From Saprospiraceae bacterium (GTDB lineage: Bacteria; Bacteroidota; Bacteroidia; Chitinophagales; Saprospiraceae): a DNA stretch of 11,837 bases. Position 1 is the stretch's first letter. The number at the start of each line of letters is the position of its first letter. Below, one piece after another: positions 1 to 6,264 of this stretch. Under the pieces are notes generated by a model, which was not told the origin of the DNA, made no database searches, and was given only the letters and a program-made list of their open reading frames with translations. The DNA lies in NCBI GenBank assembly GCA_007125435.1, contig SLDF01000003.1:1-11837 (forward strand), written 5' to 3'. The position numbers and the translations under genes are program-made.

Positions 1-110
1 AAGGAAGAAAAACAGATACCCCGCAACCAAGAATCAAGATAAAAGGAAAAAGATGAAAATCGTTTTTAGCTTATGTAGTTGCCCAAATTCGAGATCAAAG
101 ATGGATATAA

Positions 111-154
111 GCCTCAGAGAGGCGACATCATAATAGCGCAGGGCGTCAGCCCTG
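111..154. repeat. Pair of tandem short hairpins (probable dispersed intergenic repeat)
   Basis: Two perfect hairpins lie 15 bp apart. The first is GCCTC (111-115), loop AGA, GAGGC (119-123). The second is CAGGGC (139-144), loop GTCA, GCCCTG (149-154). No T tract follows either one, so they are not classic intrinsic terminators. The arrangement resembles GC-rich intergenic repeat units that I recall from Bacteroidota genomes, but that memory could not be checked here. Function is unknown. Confidence 0.55.
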
Positions 155-250
155 GGTTATGTGGATTATTAACAAATGTTTTGGCGCAATTTTTGCGCTG
201 AAAGAAGCAAAAATCGCGACAAAACAACTCGATCGAACCCTCCAATAAAA

Positions 251-365
251 CTTGAAAGCTTGCGACCTACTTCAAGCCTAAACAGCGAAGTGGACATAGT
301 CCACGCAGCGTAAACGTTTGAGAAAGCGCAGCGTATCTCAAACATTAAACAGCGAAGCGTTAAAC
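251..365. repeat. Cluster of short inverted repeats with AGCG words
   Basis: A chain of inverted repeats: CTTGAA (251-256)/TTCAAG (271-276); GTGGAC (290-295)/GTCCAC (299-304), loop ATA; GTTTGAGA (316-323)/TCTCAAAC (336-343), 12-nt loop; and a small one around AAC (348-350)/GTT (359-361). They are joined by direct repeats: TAAACAGCGAAG is present exactly at 279-290 and 346-357, and CGCAGCGTA at 304-312 and 327-335. The stems differ while the AGCG-containing joints are kept. This suggests a modular dispersed repeat rather than degraded coding sequence. A related cluster lies at 10388-10506. Confidence 0.6.
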
Positions 366-398
366 TTTTGATACCCGATAACCCGTAACACCTCAAAC

Positions 399-433
399 GA
401 CAACTGACAACGGACAACTGACAACTGACAACT
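399..433. repeat. Heptamer tandem repeat, GACAACT x 5
   Basis: Five head-to-tail copies of the 7-bp unit GACAACT run from 399 to 433. The second copy has a T-to-G change at 412; the others are identical, and two bases of a sixth copy follow. The 7-bp period and the absence of spacers rule out a CRISPR array. Short heptamer arrays of this type are known in intergenic DNA of several bacterial groups and usually vary in copy number between strains. The array lies just 5' of the RNA candidate at 442. Confidence 0.8.
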
Positions 434-441
434 GATTTCCT

Positions 442-600
442 GCGTGAGGGATAGAAGCGATATGAGTGGCTGACGAGTGGAAAGCAGGAACAGATGTATG
501 GGGGCGACCGGAGGAAGCCATCGTACATCTCGTGACTGCCCACGAGACAGTTACGAATACAAGCGAATAGCCCGACCCCGCACGAAGTAAGGGGGCACGC
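442..600 (+). ncRNA. Candidate structured RNA, about 160 nt, Flavo-1-like (name uncertain)
   Basis: The + strand folds into a long consistent structure. GCGTG (442-446) pairs with CACGC (596-600), and GGG (448-450) with CCC (571-573). CCCC (576-579) pairs with the G run at 591-595. A long arm pairs 461-472 with 548-559, including adjacent G.A pairs at 464-465/555-556. It continues through C474-G546, G475.A545 and A476.G544, then GTGG (477-480)/CCAC (540-543), an AAA bulge, GCAG (484-487)/CTGC (536-539), and AGATGTA (492-498)/TACATCT (524-530). Tandem G.A pairs are stable only on this strand, which supports + orientation. The outer motifs (GCGTGAGGGATAGAAGCG and AGCGAATAGCCCGACCC) resemble, from memory, a multi-copy intergenic RNA of Bacteroidota, possibly the Rfam Flavo-1 motif. 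An alternative pairing TGAGGG (445-450)/CCCTCA (600-605) competes with the closing stem. No promoter or terminator was recognised. Confidence 0.65.
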
Positions 601-696
601 CCTCAGAAAATGTGTCTCATTTCTCACTCTCCGGAAGATGAAAATAAACCATACACTAATCGGACAAACAACACATTAAATATTTTTGTAATATTA

Positions 697-728
697 TTTG
701 AAATTTACATATAGAAAATTTATGTTTG
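697..728 (+). promoter_or_regulatory. Probable Bacteroidota-type promoter for the M14 peptidase gene
   Basis: TTTG (697-700), a 20-bp spacer, then TATGTTTG (721-728) fits the Bacteroidota consensus TTTG/TAnnTTTG with near-usual spacing. It would give a leader of roughly 110 nt before the start codon at 847. A second -7-like word, TATCTTTG (743-750), lies downstream, but its nearest TTTG (725-728) is only 14 bp away, so it is the weaker candidate. TATTTTTG at 681-688 has no partner at the right distance. Confidence 0.45.
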
Positions 729-846
729 TAGCTAAGTAATGATATCTTTGCAGTTGCGAGTGGAAATGTCAAATTATACTTTTTGTATTTATGAAAATCC
801 GCTGGCTAAAACCATGAACACACCAAAATAGAAAGTTATAAACTTT

Positions 847-3285
847 ATGATACACGGTAGACTTAGTATTATTTTTCTTCTACTTATCTTACAATTGCCG
901 CTAACATTTGGTCAGGAAATGCCCAATTATTCAAGAGTAGAACTTGATCTTAGCGAAATTTCGATAAATGATCTTCCTGAATTATATGGAATGCTTTCTG
1001 AAGCGTATTGGAAAGATGAACAAACACCTGTCCTCGAGATTTCTGAATACGAAGTAGATTTACTCCAATCCCATAAAGTGCCGATGAGGGTCCTTATACA
1101 AGATTTGAGTCAATACTATCTGGAAGTAAACAGTATGCCTGCGGAAGAGGCCATGAGAGGTAGTGGAGGCATTTTTTGCCGAGAGAAAAAATGTATATGG
1201 GAAAAATCTTCAGGCAATGATCCTTCTAACTTTTTTCTTGGATCTATGGGTGGATATCCTAGACTCGTCGAGATTTACGAAGATTTCGAAAGGATGCATC
1301 AGACTTTTCCACAGCTATTTGGCGAGCAAACGCAGATCAATAACTTTTCTACGGTGAGAGGAAGAAACTTATGGTATTATAAAATGACCAATAATCCATC
1401 AGTTAACCACCCTAACAGACCAAAAATTCTCATCACGGCACTTCATCACGCCAGAGAAGCCATCACCATAAGTCAAATGCAGTACTTTATCTGGTATTTG
1501 CTGGAAAGCTATGATAAAGATCCCATTTCAAAGTATATCATAGATAATGTAGAGATATATTTCGTACCTGTGGTCAACCCGGACGGTTATCGGTTTAATG
1601 AGAATCATTTCTTTGAGGGCCATGGTTTTGGAATGCACAGGAAAAATATGAAGGACGTCATGCTTGATGGAGGTTCTTTCACTACAGGAGTAGACTTGAA
1701 CCGAAATTACGATTTTCAATTTGGTGCTGATGAGATTGGGTCTTCCGGCAATCCATTTTTAGACACATACAGAGGAAGTCATCCTTTTTCAGAGCGTGAG
1801 ACTCAGGCGATTAAGTGGATGTGTGAAAATATAGATTTTGATTTGGCACTTAATTATCACTCATTTGGAGAGATGATATTGGTTCCGTTTGGAGATCAAA
1901 ACCTGATAAATCCAGAGTCATTTGAGTTTTACGAAATTGGAAAGACATTAGCAAATTGCAACGAGTATGAAGTGGGTGAACCTTTCAAAATATTGTATCC
2001 AACAAATGGTACAGCGGATGATTGGATGTATGGCAACACAGATGGTAAAAAAGCCATATATGCTTTCACACCTGAGGTAGGGCACCCCGATATGGGCTTC
2101 TATCCACCGCAATCTATGATCAAGCCATTGTGCAGAGATATGTTATCTACTAATATCATGGCTGCGCTATCCGTATTGAATTATGCTGAGGTGCAAAATA
2201 TGACCCACTCACTATTTGATGACAAAAATGCATCGGTGAATGTTTTGGTCAAAAGGATTGGTCTACAGAGTGGCTATTATACTTTAATGTTTGAACCATT
2301 GAGCAATTTAGTGACATCTCAGCTTCAAGAACAAAGTATTCATATTGATCCATTTTCTTCAAGGGAAGTACAGTTCGATATACAATTCAGGCCTGATATT
2401 GACAACTTCAAAGGAGAAGAGATTAGCTATGTTATTCACTTAGACAATGGCTCATTTATTGAGACAGATACTTTCAGCAGTATTTATCAAGGGTATTCTG
2501 AAGTGATCTTTGAAGAAAGAGCAATAGATATGGACAATTGGGTCGCTAATGGTAACTCTACATGGGGTCTTGATAACATGAACTTTTTCACCCCACCATT
2601 TGCTATAAGTGACAGTCCGAATGAAGCTTATGATGGTCAGGCGCCAAATACCATACAACTCATTGAGCCCATCGATCTAAGCACAGCTGATGCGGCTTAT
2701 TTAACATTCAGAGCTAAGTGGGAAATGGATTTCATCCGAGATAGAGTCCAGTTAAGTATTTCAGAGAACGGTATTACCGGATGGACACCGGTATGTGGTC
2801 AGTTTACGCAAGACTATATATCTCCAAGCTTTATGAATGAGCCTGTATTCACTGGTATTCAAAATCAGTGGGTCTTGGAGTCGATAGATTTATCAGATTA
2901 TATTGGTTCTCAAATATTCCTTCAGTGGCGAATGTCTACAGACTTTGGTAACAGAAGTGATCATTATGGATTTACATTCGATGATATGGAAGTGGTTATT
3001 TTCCGCACGCCTACATCTGTAAAGCCAGAACACGATGCGTCAGTAAAAATATATCCTAATCCTGCACATTCATTTATACATGTTGATATCACTAGCGTGT
3101 CAGAAGTGAATGAGCCTATAGCATTTGAGCTTAGAAATGCACTTGGGCAAGTCGTCTTAAGAGAGATGGTTCAAGACAACAGCAGACAAACACTGCAATT
3201 AAACCATTTACCGGCGGGTATGTATTTCTACAGGCTATCAGCTAAAGAAAGCGTATTGGACAGCAACAGTTTAATTATTCATTAA
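847..3285 (+). CDS. Secreted M14 zinc carboxypeptidase with T9SS sorting domain
   Basis: An 812-aa metallocarboxypeptidase (family M14) predicted to remove C-terminal residues from peptides outside the cell. Residues 1-22 form a signal peptide (hydrophobic run, then FG-QE). Residues 23-130 look like a pro-region. The catalytic domain (about 135-445) carries zinc ligands H201 and E204 (HHARE) and H338 (LNYHSFG). It also has the substrate-binding N285-R286 (DLNRN), Y384 matching the mobile tyrosine of carboxypeptidase A, and the catalytic glutamate E410 (AFTPEVG), so every key residue is present. Residues 550-719 resemble the jelly-roll domain found with immune inhibitor A/MAM-like proteins (W573-G574, YDG, D712-D713). 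Residues 722-812 are a T9SS type A sorting domain (KIYPNPA at 734-740, LPAGMYFYRL near 788-797), implying export through PorU/PorV-type machinery and removal of the tail. No gene partner is adjacent; a tRNA follows. Confidence 0.93.
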   Translation: MIHGRLSIIFLLLILQLPLTFGQEMPNYSRVELDLSEISINDLPELYGMLSEAYWKDEQTPVLEISEYEVDLLQSHKVPMRVLIQDLSQYYLEVNSMPAEEAMRGSGGIFCREKKCIWEKSSGNDPSNFFLGSMGGYPRLVEIYEDFERMHQTFPQLFGEQTQINNFSTVRGRNLWYYKMTNNPSVNHPNRPKILITALHHAREAITISQMQYFIWYLLESYDKDPISKYIIDNVEIYFVPVVNPDGYRFNENHFFEGHGFGMHRKNMKDVMLDGGSFTTGVDLNRNYDFQFGADEIGSSGNPFLDTYRGSHPFSERETQAIKWMCENIDFDLALNYHSFGEMILVPFGDQNLINPESFEFYEIGKTLANCNEYEVGEPFKILYPTNGTADDWMYGNTDGKKAIYAFTPEVGHPDMGFYPPQSMIKPLCRDMLSTNIMAALSVLNYAEVQNMTHSLFDDKNASVNVLVKRIGLQSGYYTLMFEPLSNLVTSQLQEQSIHIDPFSSREVQFDIQFRPDIDNFKGEEISYVIHLDNGSFIETDTFSSIYQGYSEVIFEERAIDMDNWVANGNSTWGLDNMNFFTPPFAISDSPNEAYDGQAPNTIQLIEPIDLSTADAAYLTFRAKWEMDFIRDRVQLSISENGITGWTPVCGQFTQDYISPSFMNEPVFTGIQNQWVLESIDLSDYIGSQIFLQWRMSTDFGNRSDHYGFTFDDMEVVIFRTPTSVKPEHDASVKIYPNPAHSFIHVDITSVSEVNEPIAFELRNALGQVVLREMVQDNSRQTLQLNHLPAGMYFYRLSAKESVLDSNSLIIH

Positions 3286-3304
3286 GACAATTTGCCGTAC
3301 AGAG

Positions 3305-3334
3305 TTGCAAATAAAAATTATTGTTTTATATTTG
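3305..3334 (+). promoter_or_regulatory. Promoter of the initiator tRNA gene
   Basis: TTG (3305-3307), a 19-bp spacer, then TATATTTG (3327-3334) match the Bacteroidota sigma-A promoter TTG-N19-TAnnTTTG exactly. Transcription would start near 3341, about 25 nt before the mature tRNA at 3366. The -33 element lies only 20 bp after the peptidase stop codon, so the tRNA has its own promoter and is not just read through from upstream. Confidence 0.75.
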
Positions 3335-3365
3335 CACACCGAAGACAAAAACAAAGAAATTAGAT

Positions 3366-3438
<73 letters not shown>

Positions 3439-3445
3439 CATTAGA

Positions 3446-3480
3446 GAGGATTCATCAAAGTATGAATCCTCTTTTTTTTT
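3446..3480 (+). terminator. Intrinsic terminator after tRNA-fMet
   Basis: A perfect 10-bp stem, GAGGATTCAT (3446-3455) with ATGAATCCTC (3462-3471), a 6-nt loop, then nine T residues (3472-3480). It begins 7 nt after the mature tRNA end and closes the tRNA transcription unit. It also insulates the phosphatase gene at 3652. Confidence 0.93.
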
Positions 3481-3651
3481 GTAATATTGGACGTTTTTAC
3501 ACTCCTGCATAGATATAAATAGATGCGAACTTAGAACATTGGATTGTACTACACTGAATGAGCTATCAAACTATTTTTTCACTTCAATTTTCAAAATAAA
3601 ACTCTATAGTCTTATCATGGTTAGAGATATGATACATAAATTGAATCCGTT

Positions 3652-4149
3652 ATGAACCTCGAATCTGTAAAAGCCTTAATATTTGATGTCGATGGTGTAT
3701 TTACAAATAGTGATATGCTTATCGCAGAAAATGGTGACCATCTCAGAATCATGAATGCCAGAGATGGCTATGCAGTGCGGTCTGCTGTCGCTCAAGGTTT
3801 ACATATAGCCATCATTACAGGTGGTAATTCTAAAGGGGTCAGAATAAGAATGCAAAACCTCGGTATAAAGGACATATATGACAATTCTCAGGACAAGCCA
3901 AAAGACTTAATGGATTTCTGTGAAACGCACAATTATGTGAGTACAGATATTCTATACATGGGCGATGACTTCCCTGACTTTGAGGTTATGCAACTTGTGG
4001 GCTATCCGAGTTGCCCTTCTGATGCGGAGCCTGACATTATTAATATATCTAAATATATCAGTCCCTTCAGAGGTGGACAGGGCTGTGTCAGAGATATCAT
4101 ACAAAAAACACTCCTGGCTAAAGGAATGACATTGCAATATAAATTATGA
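3652..4149 (+). CDS. KdsC-like HAD phosphatase (KDO 8-phosphate phosphatase family)
   Basis: A 165-aa HAD-superfamily phosphatase of the small, capless KdsC/YrbI type, expected to be cytoplasmic. Motif I is D12-x-D14 (FDVDGV), with the aspartyl nucleophile and the general acid. Motif II is T56 (IITGG), motif III lies at K82/K84 (DKPKD), and motif IV is D105-D106 (MGDDFPDFEVM). The C-terminal RGGQG (140-144) matches the conserved tail that caps the neighbouring subunit in KdsC tetramers. The classical reaction is removal of phosphate from KDO 8-phosphate during LPS core synthesis. Many Bacteroidota homologues sit away from other kds genes, as here, so the substrate is less sure than the family. 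The stop overlaps the next start (ATGA), so the two are probably cotranslated. The 171 bp upstream (3481-3651) is AT-rich with no clear promoter match. Confidence 0.88.
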   Translation: MNLESVKALIFDVDGVFTNSDMLIAENGDHLRIMNARDGYAVRSAVAQGLHIAIITGGNSKGVRIRMQNLGIKDIYDNSQDKPKDLMDFCETHNYVSTDILYMGDDFPDFEVMQLVGYPSCPSDAEPDIINISKYISPFRGGQGCVRDIIQKTLLAKGMTLQYKL

Positions 4150-5081
4150 TAAATTCTCTACATCATATAGTTAGGGTCGGAAATGTCATAATTGCCCTCA
4201 TCACGGCTGGTGTGATATATGCATTTTTTTTCTATTTACCGGCCAATCGCTTCGATTTAGACTTAAGCATAGGACTCGTTGAGTTTGCATTATTTGGTGT
4301 CTGTGTGTTTTTATTGATGACTGGCGGCTACATCATCAACAACCTATTTGATAAAGAGACAGATGCTGTCAATAAGCCTGACAGGGTAAACACACTTGAG
4401 CATTTCAGCACTTCAACTTTAAGCTATTCAATTATTTTTTGTCTGCTTATAGGCACAGCGATATCAATCTATACGGCAATACGGCTTGATAGACCGGGGT
4501 TGTCTATCCTCTACCCTACCTTTTTTGCAATGATGTATTTGTATTCAAGTAAGGTAAAGGGTAAGGCAGTCATTGACAATGTGTTTATTGCCACTATGAT
4601 TGCGAGTTTGCCCTTTTTATTTCTTTTGGTGGAGAGCAATATGTATTGGAGCTTTTACCTCAAATATGAGGGCTATTTCTTTATTTACTTTTACGGGCTT
4701 ATTTTTCTAACCGGCTCCATATTCCTGACAACATTGATAAGAGAAGCTATAAAGGATATAGAAGATATTCAAGGAGACAAAGCAGCACAGATCATGACAT
4801 TTCCTGTACGATATGGCATAGAGGCTGCAGCTATATTGTCATCGTCTTATATCATTGTCTTCTTATTTGGATTTGTCGCATGGCTCATCTATGTATTTGA
4901 GTATTTAAGTCTCCTCATTGTGTTATCGACAGTAACACCAATTATTTTTCTACTAGGATTTACATTGTACATATTAGCTACGCAGACGAAGGCTTCATAT
5001 TTTTCATTAGCAAGTTTTATGATGAAGCTTTTAATGATTTGTGGGATACTGCATATCGTTCTTGTGGTGTCGAGTATTTAA
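4146..5081 (+). CDS. UbiA-family prenyltransferase (possibly geranylgeranylglycerol-phosphate type)
   Basis: A 311-aa integral membrane prenyltransferase with about eight or nine hydrophobic segments (among them 12-30, 46-66, 94-112, 119-133, 145-162, 178-197, 226-248, 252-276, 288-309). Both Asp-rich motifs that hold Mg2+ and the prenyl diphosphate are present: N65-xxx-D69-xxx-D73 (NNLFDKETDAVNKP) and D204-xx-D207-xxx-D211 (KDIEDIQGD). A basic YSSKVKG stretch (132-138) follows the fourth helix. The family attaches isoprenoid chains to aromatic rings or to glycerol phosphate. Bacteroidota genes in this setting are often annotated as geranylgeranylglycerol-phosphate geranylgeranyltransferase, an archaeal-lipid-type activity, but the acceptor cannot be read from sequence alone. 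Its start overlaps the phosphatase stop, and the Maf gene follows after 40 bp, so one operon is likely. Confidence 0.87.
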   Translation: MINSLHHIVRVGNVIIALITAGVIYAFFFYLPANRFDLDLSIGLVEFALFGVCVFLLMTGGYIINNLFDKETDAVNKPDRVNTLEHFSTSTLSYSIIFCLLIGTAISIYTAIRLDRPGLSILYPTFFAMMYLYSSKVKGKAVIDNVFIATMIASLPFLFLLVESNMYWSFYLKYEGYFFIYFYGLIFLTGSIFLTTLIREAIKDIEDIQGDKAAQIMTFPVRYGIEAAAILSSSYIIVFLFGFVAWLIYVFEYLSLLIVLSTVTPIIFLLGFTLYILATQTKASYFSLASFMMKLLMICGILHIVLVVSSI

Positions 5082-5121
5082 CCCTAGATGTATTACATTT
5101 GTATGACTAAACAATGATACT

Positions 5122-5718
5122 ATGGGTAAAATCAAACTGCCATATAAATTGATATTAGCTTCTACATCGCCGAGACGGCAACAACTCATGACAGAAGCAG
5201 GCTATACTTTTGAAATAATGCCTTCACATATTCCGGAAGATATTGACCCAAAATGGGCCATAGAAGACATACCAGTAAAATTGGCCTACCAAAAAGCAAA
5301 TGATGTGCGGTCAAAGATCAATAATGATGATACTCTAATTATCGGAGCCGATACCATCGTCGTTCACCAGGGAGAACAATTGGGCAAGCCTTCTTCAAGG
5401 TCAGAAGCTGTAAGCATGTTGAAAAGATTGTCCAATGATGAACACACTGTAATAACCGGTGTTTGCTTTGCCGGCGTACATAACTTGACTTTCTCTGATA
5501 CAAGCGTTGTCAAAATGGATAAACTTACTGACAAAGAAATTGAATTTTATATTCAGCACTTTAATCCCATGGACAAGGCTGGAGCATATGGCATACAGGA
5601 ATGGATAGGACACAATAAAATACTCAGCTTCAAAGGTTCTTACACAAATGTCATGGGTTTGCCCATGCAAAGAATATATGCAGCCTTATGTCTGTTTGAA
5701 GGATCAATTATTCAATGA
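5122..5718 (+). CDS. Maf-family nucleotide pyrophosphatase (YhdE-like, dTTP/UTP type)
   Basis: A 198-aa cytoplasmic Maf protein, of normal length for the family. It should hydrolyse nucleoside triphosphates, preferably non-canonical or modified ones, to monophosphate and pyrophosphate. Visible signatures are the N-terminal loop S14-T15-S16-P17-R18-R19, ADT at 76-78 (catalytic D77), GKP at 88-90, H108-T109 followed by TG at 112-113, DKAGAYGIQ at 151-159, and the C-terminal YTNVMGLP. The DKAGAYGIQ form matches the YhdE branch (dTTP, UTP and modified pyrimidines) rather than the YceF (m7GTP) branch. The gene follows the UbiA gene by 40 bp on the same strand, and a HAD-UbiA-Maf order is common in Bacteroidota as far as I recall. 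A small inverted repeat (AAGTT/AACTT, 5719-5732) after the stop is too weak to call a terminator. Confidence 0.93.
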   Translation: MGKIKLPYKLILASTSPRRQQLMTEAGYTFEIMPSHIPEDIDPKWAIEDIPVKLAYQKANDVRSKINNDDTLIIGADTIVVHQGEQLGKPSSRSEAVSMLKRLSNDEHTVITGVCFAGVHNLTFSDTSVVKMDKLTDKEIEFYIQHFNPMDKAGAYGIQEWIGHNKILSFKGSYTNVMGLPMQRIYAALCLFEGSIIQ

Positions 5719-5742
5719 AAGTTGCGTAACTTATTGTTATTA

Positions 5743-5772
5743 TTGACCAGTAAAATAGTTGTTGTATTTTTG
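5743..5772 (+). promoter_or_regulatory. Promoter of the ferredoxin gene
   Basis: TTG (5743-5745), a 19-bp spacer, then TATTTTTG (5765-5772) match TTG-N19-TAnnTTTG, with the same spacing as the tRNA promoter at 3305. It implies a 5' leader of about 90 nt before the ATG at 5872. That leader holds a loose 7-bp inverted repeat (AAGACAA 5799-5805, TTGTCTT 5838-5844) of doubtful meaning. Confidence 0.7.
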
Positions 5773-5871
5773 CGTCATAATTTAGTAATTAAGCTGATAA
5801 GACAAGTTCCTACTGTTTGAATTAATCAAAATGCGGATTGTCTTGTTTTCTATGTATAAATCGAGAATATC

Positions 5872-6219
5872 ATGGCCATAATCATAACAGAAGAATGTAT
5901 CAATTGCGGAGCTTGTGAACCGGAGTGCCCTAATAACGCCATCTATGAAGGTGGGATAGAATGGGCAATGGAAGATGGTACGACCTTAAAAGGCACTTAC
6001 ACACTGGAGACTGGAAATGCTGTAGATGTCTCTGCTAAACAAACACCCATCTCTGATGAACTGTACTACATTGTTCCAGAGAAGTGCACGGAGTGTGTCG
6101 GATTTCATGAAGAGCCACAGTGCGCTGCCGTTTGTCCAGTAGATTGTTGTGTACCCGATCCTGATCGTGAAGAATCTGAAGAAGTATTACTCGAACGCAA
6201 GAGTAACCTTCACCTATAA
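5872..6219 (+). CDS. Two-cluster [4Fe-4S] ferredoxin
   Basis: A 115-aa soluble, acidic electron carrier. The first cluster motif is C9-xx-C12-xx-C15-xxx-C19-P. The second is C72-xx-C75-x8-C84-xxx-C88-P, with C92 and C93 close by. As in other 2[4Fe-4S] ferredoxins, the last cysteine of each motif probably crosses over to the other cluster. The 8-residue gap in the second motif and the long tail (about 94-115) are typical of Allochromatium (Alvin)-type ferredoxins, and the roughly 50-residue segment between the two motifs is usual for Bacteroidota homologues. Redox partners are not encoded nearby. The gene appears monocistronic: it has its own promoter, and the next gene is convergent, with its stop 31 bp away. 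Confidence 0.92.
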   Translation: MAIIITEECINCGACEPECPNNAIYEGGIEWAMEDGTTLKGTYTLETGNAVDVSAKQTPISDELYYIVPEKCTECVGFHEEPQCAAVCPVDCCVPDPDREESEEVLLERKSNLHL

Positions 6220-6236
6220 TTGCACTTTCTGCTGAG

Positions 6237-6264
6237 AAAAAAAACCTGTATCAAAAACGATACA
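6237..6264 (-). terminator. Terminator-like hairpin at the end of the sigma-factor operon
   Basis: Read on the minus strand, TGTATC (6264-6259), loop GTTTTT, GATACA (6252-6247) form a perfect 6-bp stem. GG and eight T residues (6244-6237) follow. The stem overlaps the final codons and the TGA stop (6253-6251) of the barrel gene. The stem is short and AT-rich, so strength is uncertain. There is no T tract on the + strand, so it would not obviously end the ferredoxin transcript. Confidence 0.5.

Larger units (their letters stand above)
1..846. other. Gene-free left region rich in repeats and structured elements
   Basis: No convincing protein-coding gene lies in these 846 bases. The one long open frame (minus strand, about 169-627) is made of low-complexity and repeat translation and runs antisense to a well-folded RNA candidate, so I do not call it. 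The stretch holds tandem hairpins (111-154), an inverted-repeat cluster (251-365), a heptamer tandem repeat (399-433), an RNA candidate (442-600) and, in the AT-rich part after 640, the promoter region of the peptidase gene. Bases 1-110 and 155-250 show nothing I can interpret. Confidence 0.7.

Noticed and set aside
399..433. Possible CRISPR array
   Set aside because: Repeat unit is 7 bp with no spacers and no cas genes nearby.
169..627. 152-codon open frame on the minus strand
   Set aside because: Its translation runs through the heptamer repeat (SVVSCQLSVVSC), the inverted-repeat cluster and the antisense of the folded RNA; it has no recognisable domain or signal.
3544..3579. Promoter for the phosphatase gene (TTG ... 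TATTTTTT)
   Set aside because: Spacer of 25 bp is too long and the -7 word lacks its final G.
5719..5732. Hairpin AAGTT/AACTT after the Maf gene as terminator
   Set aside because: Only 5 bp, AT-rich and without an uninterrupted T tract.
5799..5844. AAGACAA/TTGTCTT inverted repeat in the ferredoxin leader as riboswitch or operator
   Set aside because: 7-bp arms 32 bp apart in AT-rich DNA are likely by chance, and no known leader motif was recognised.
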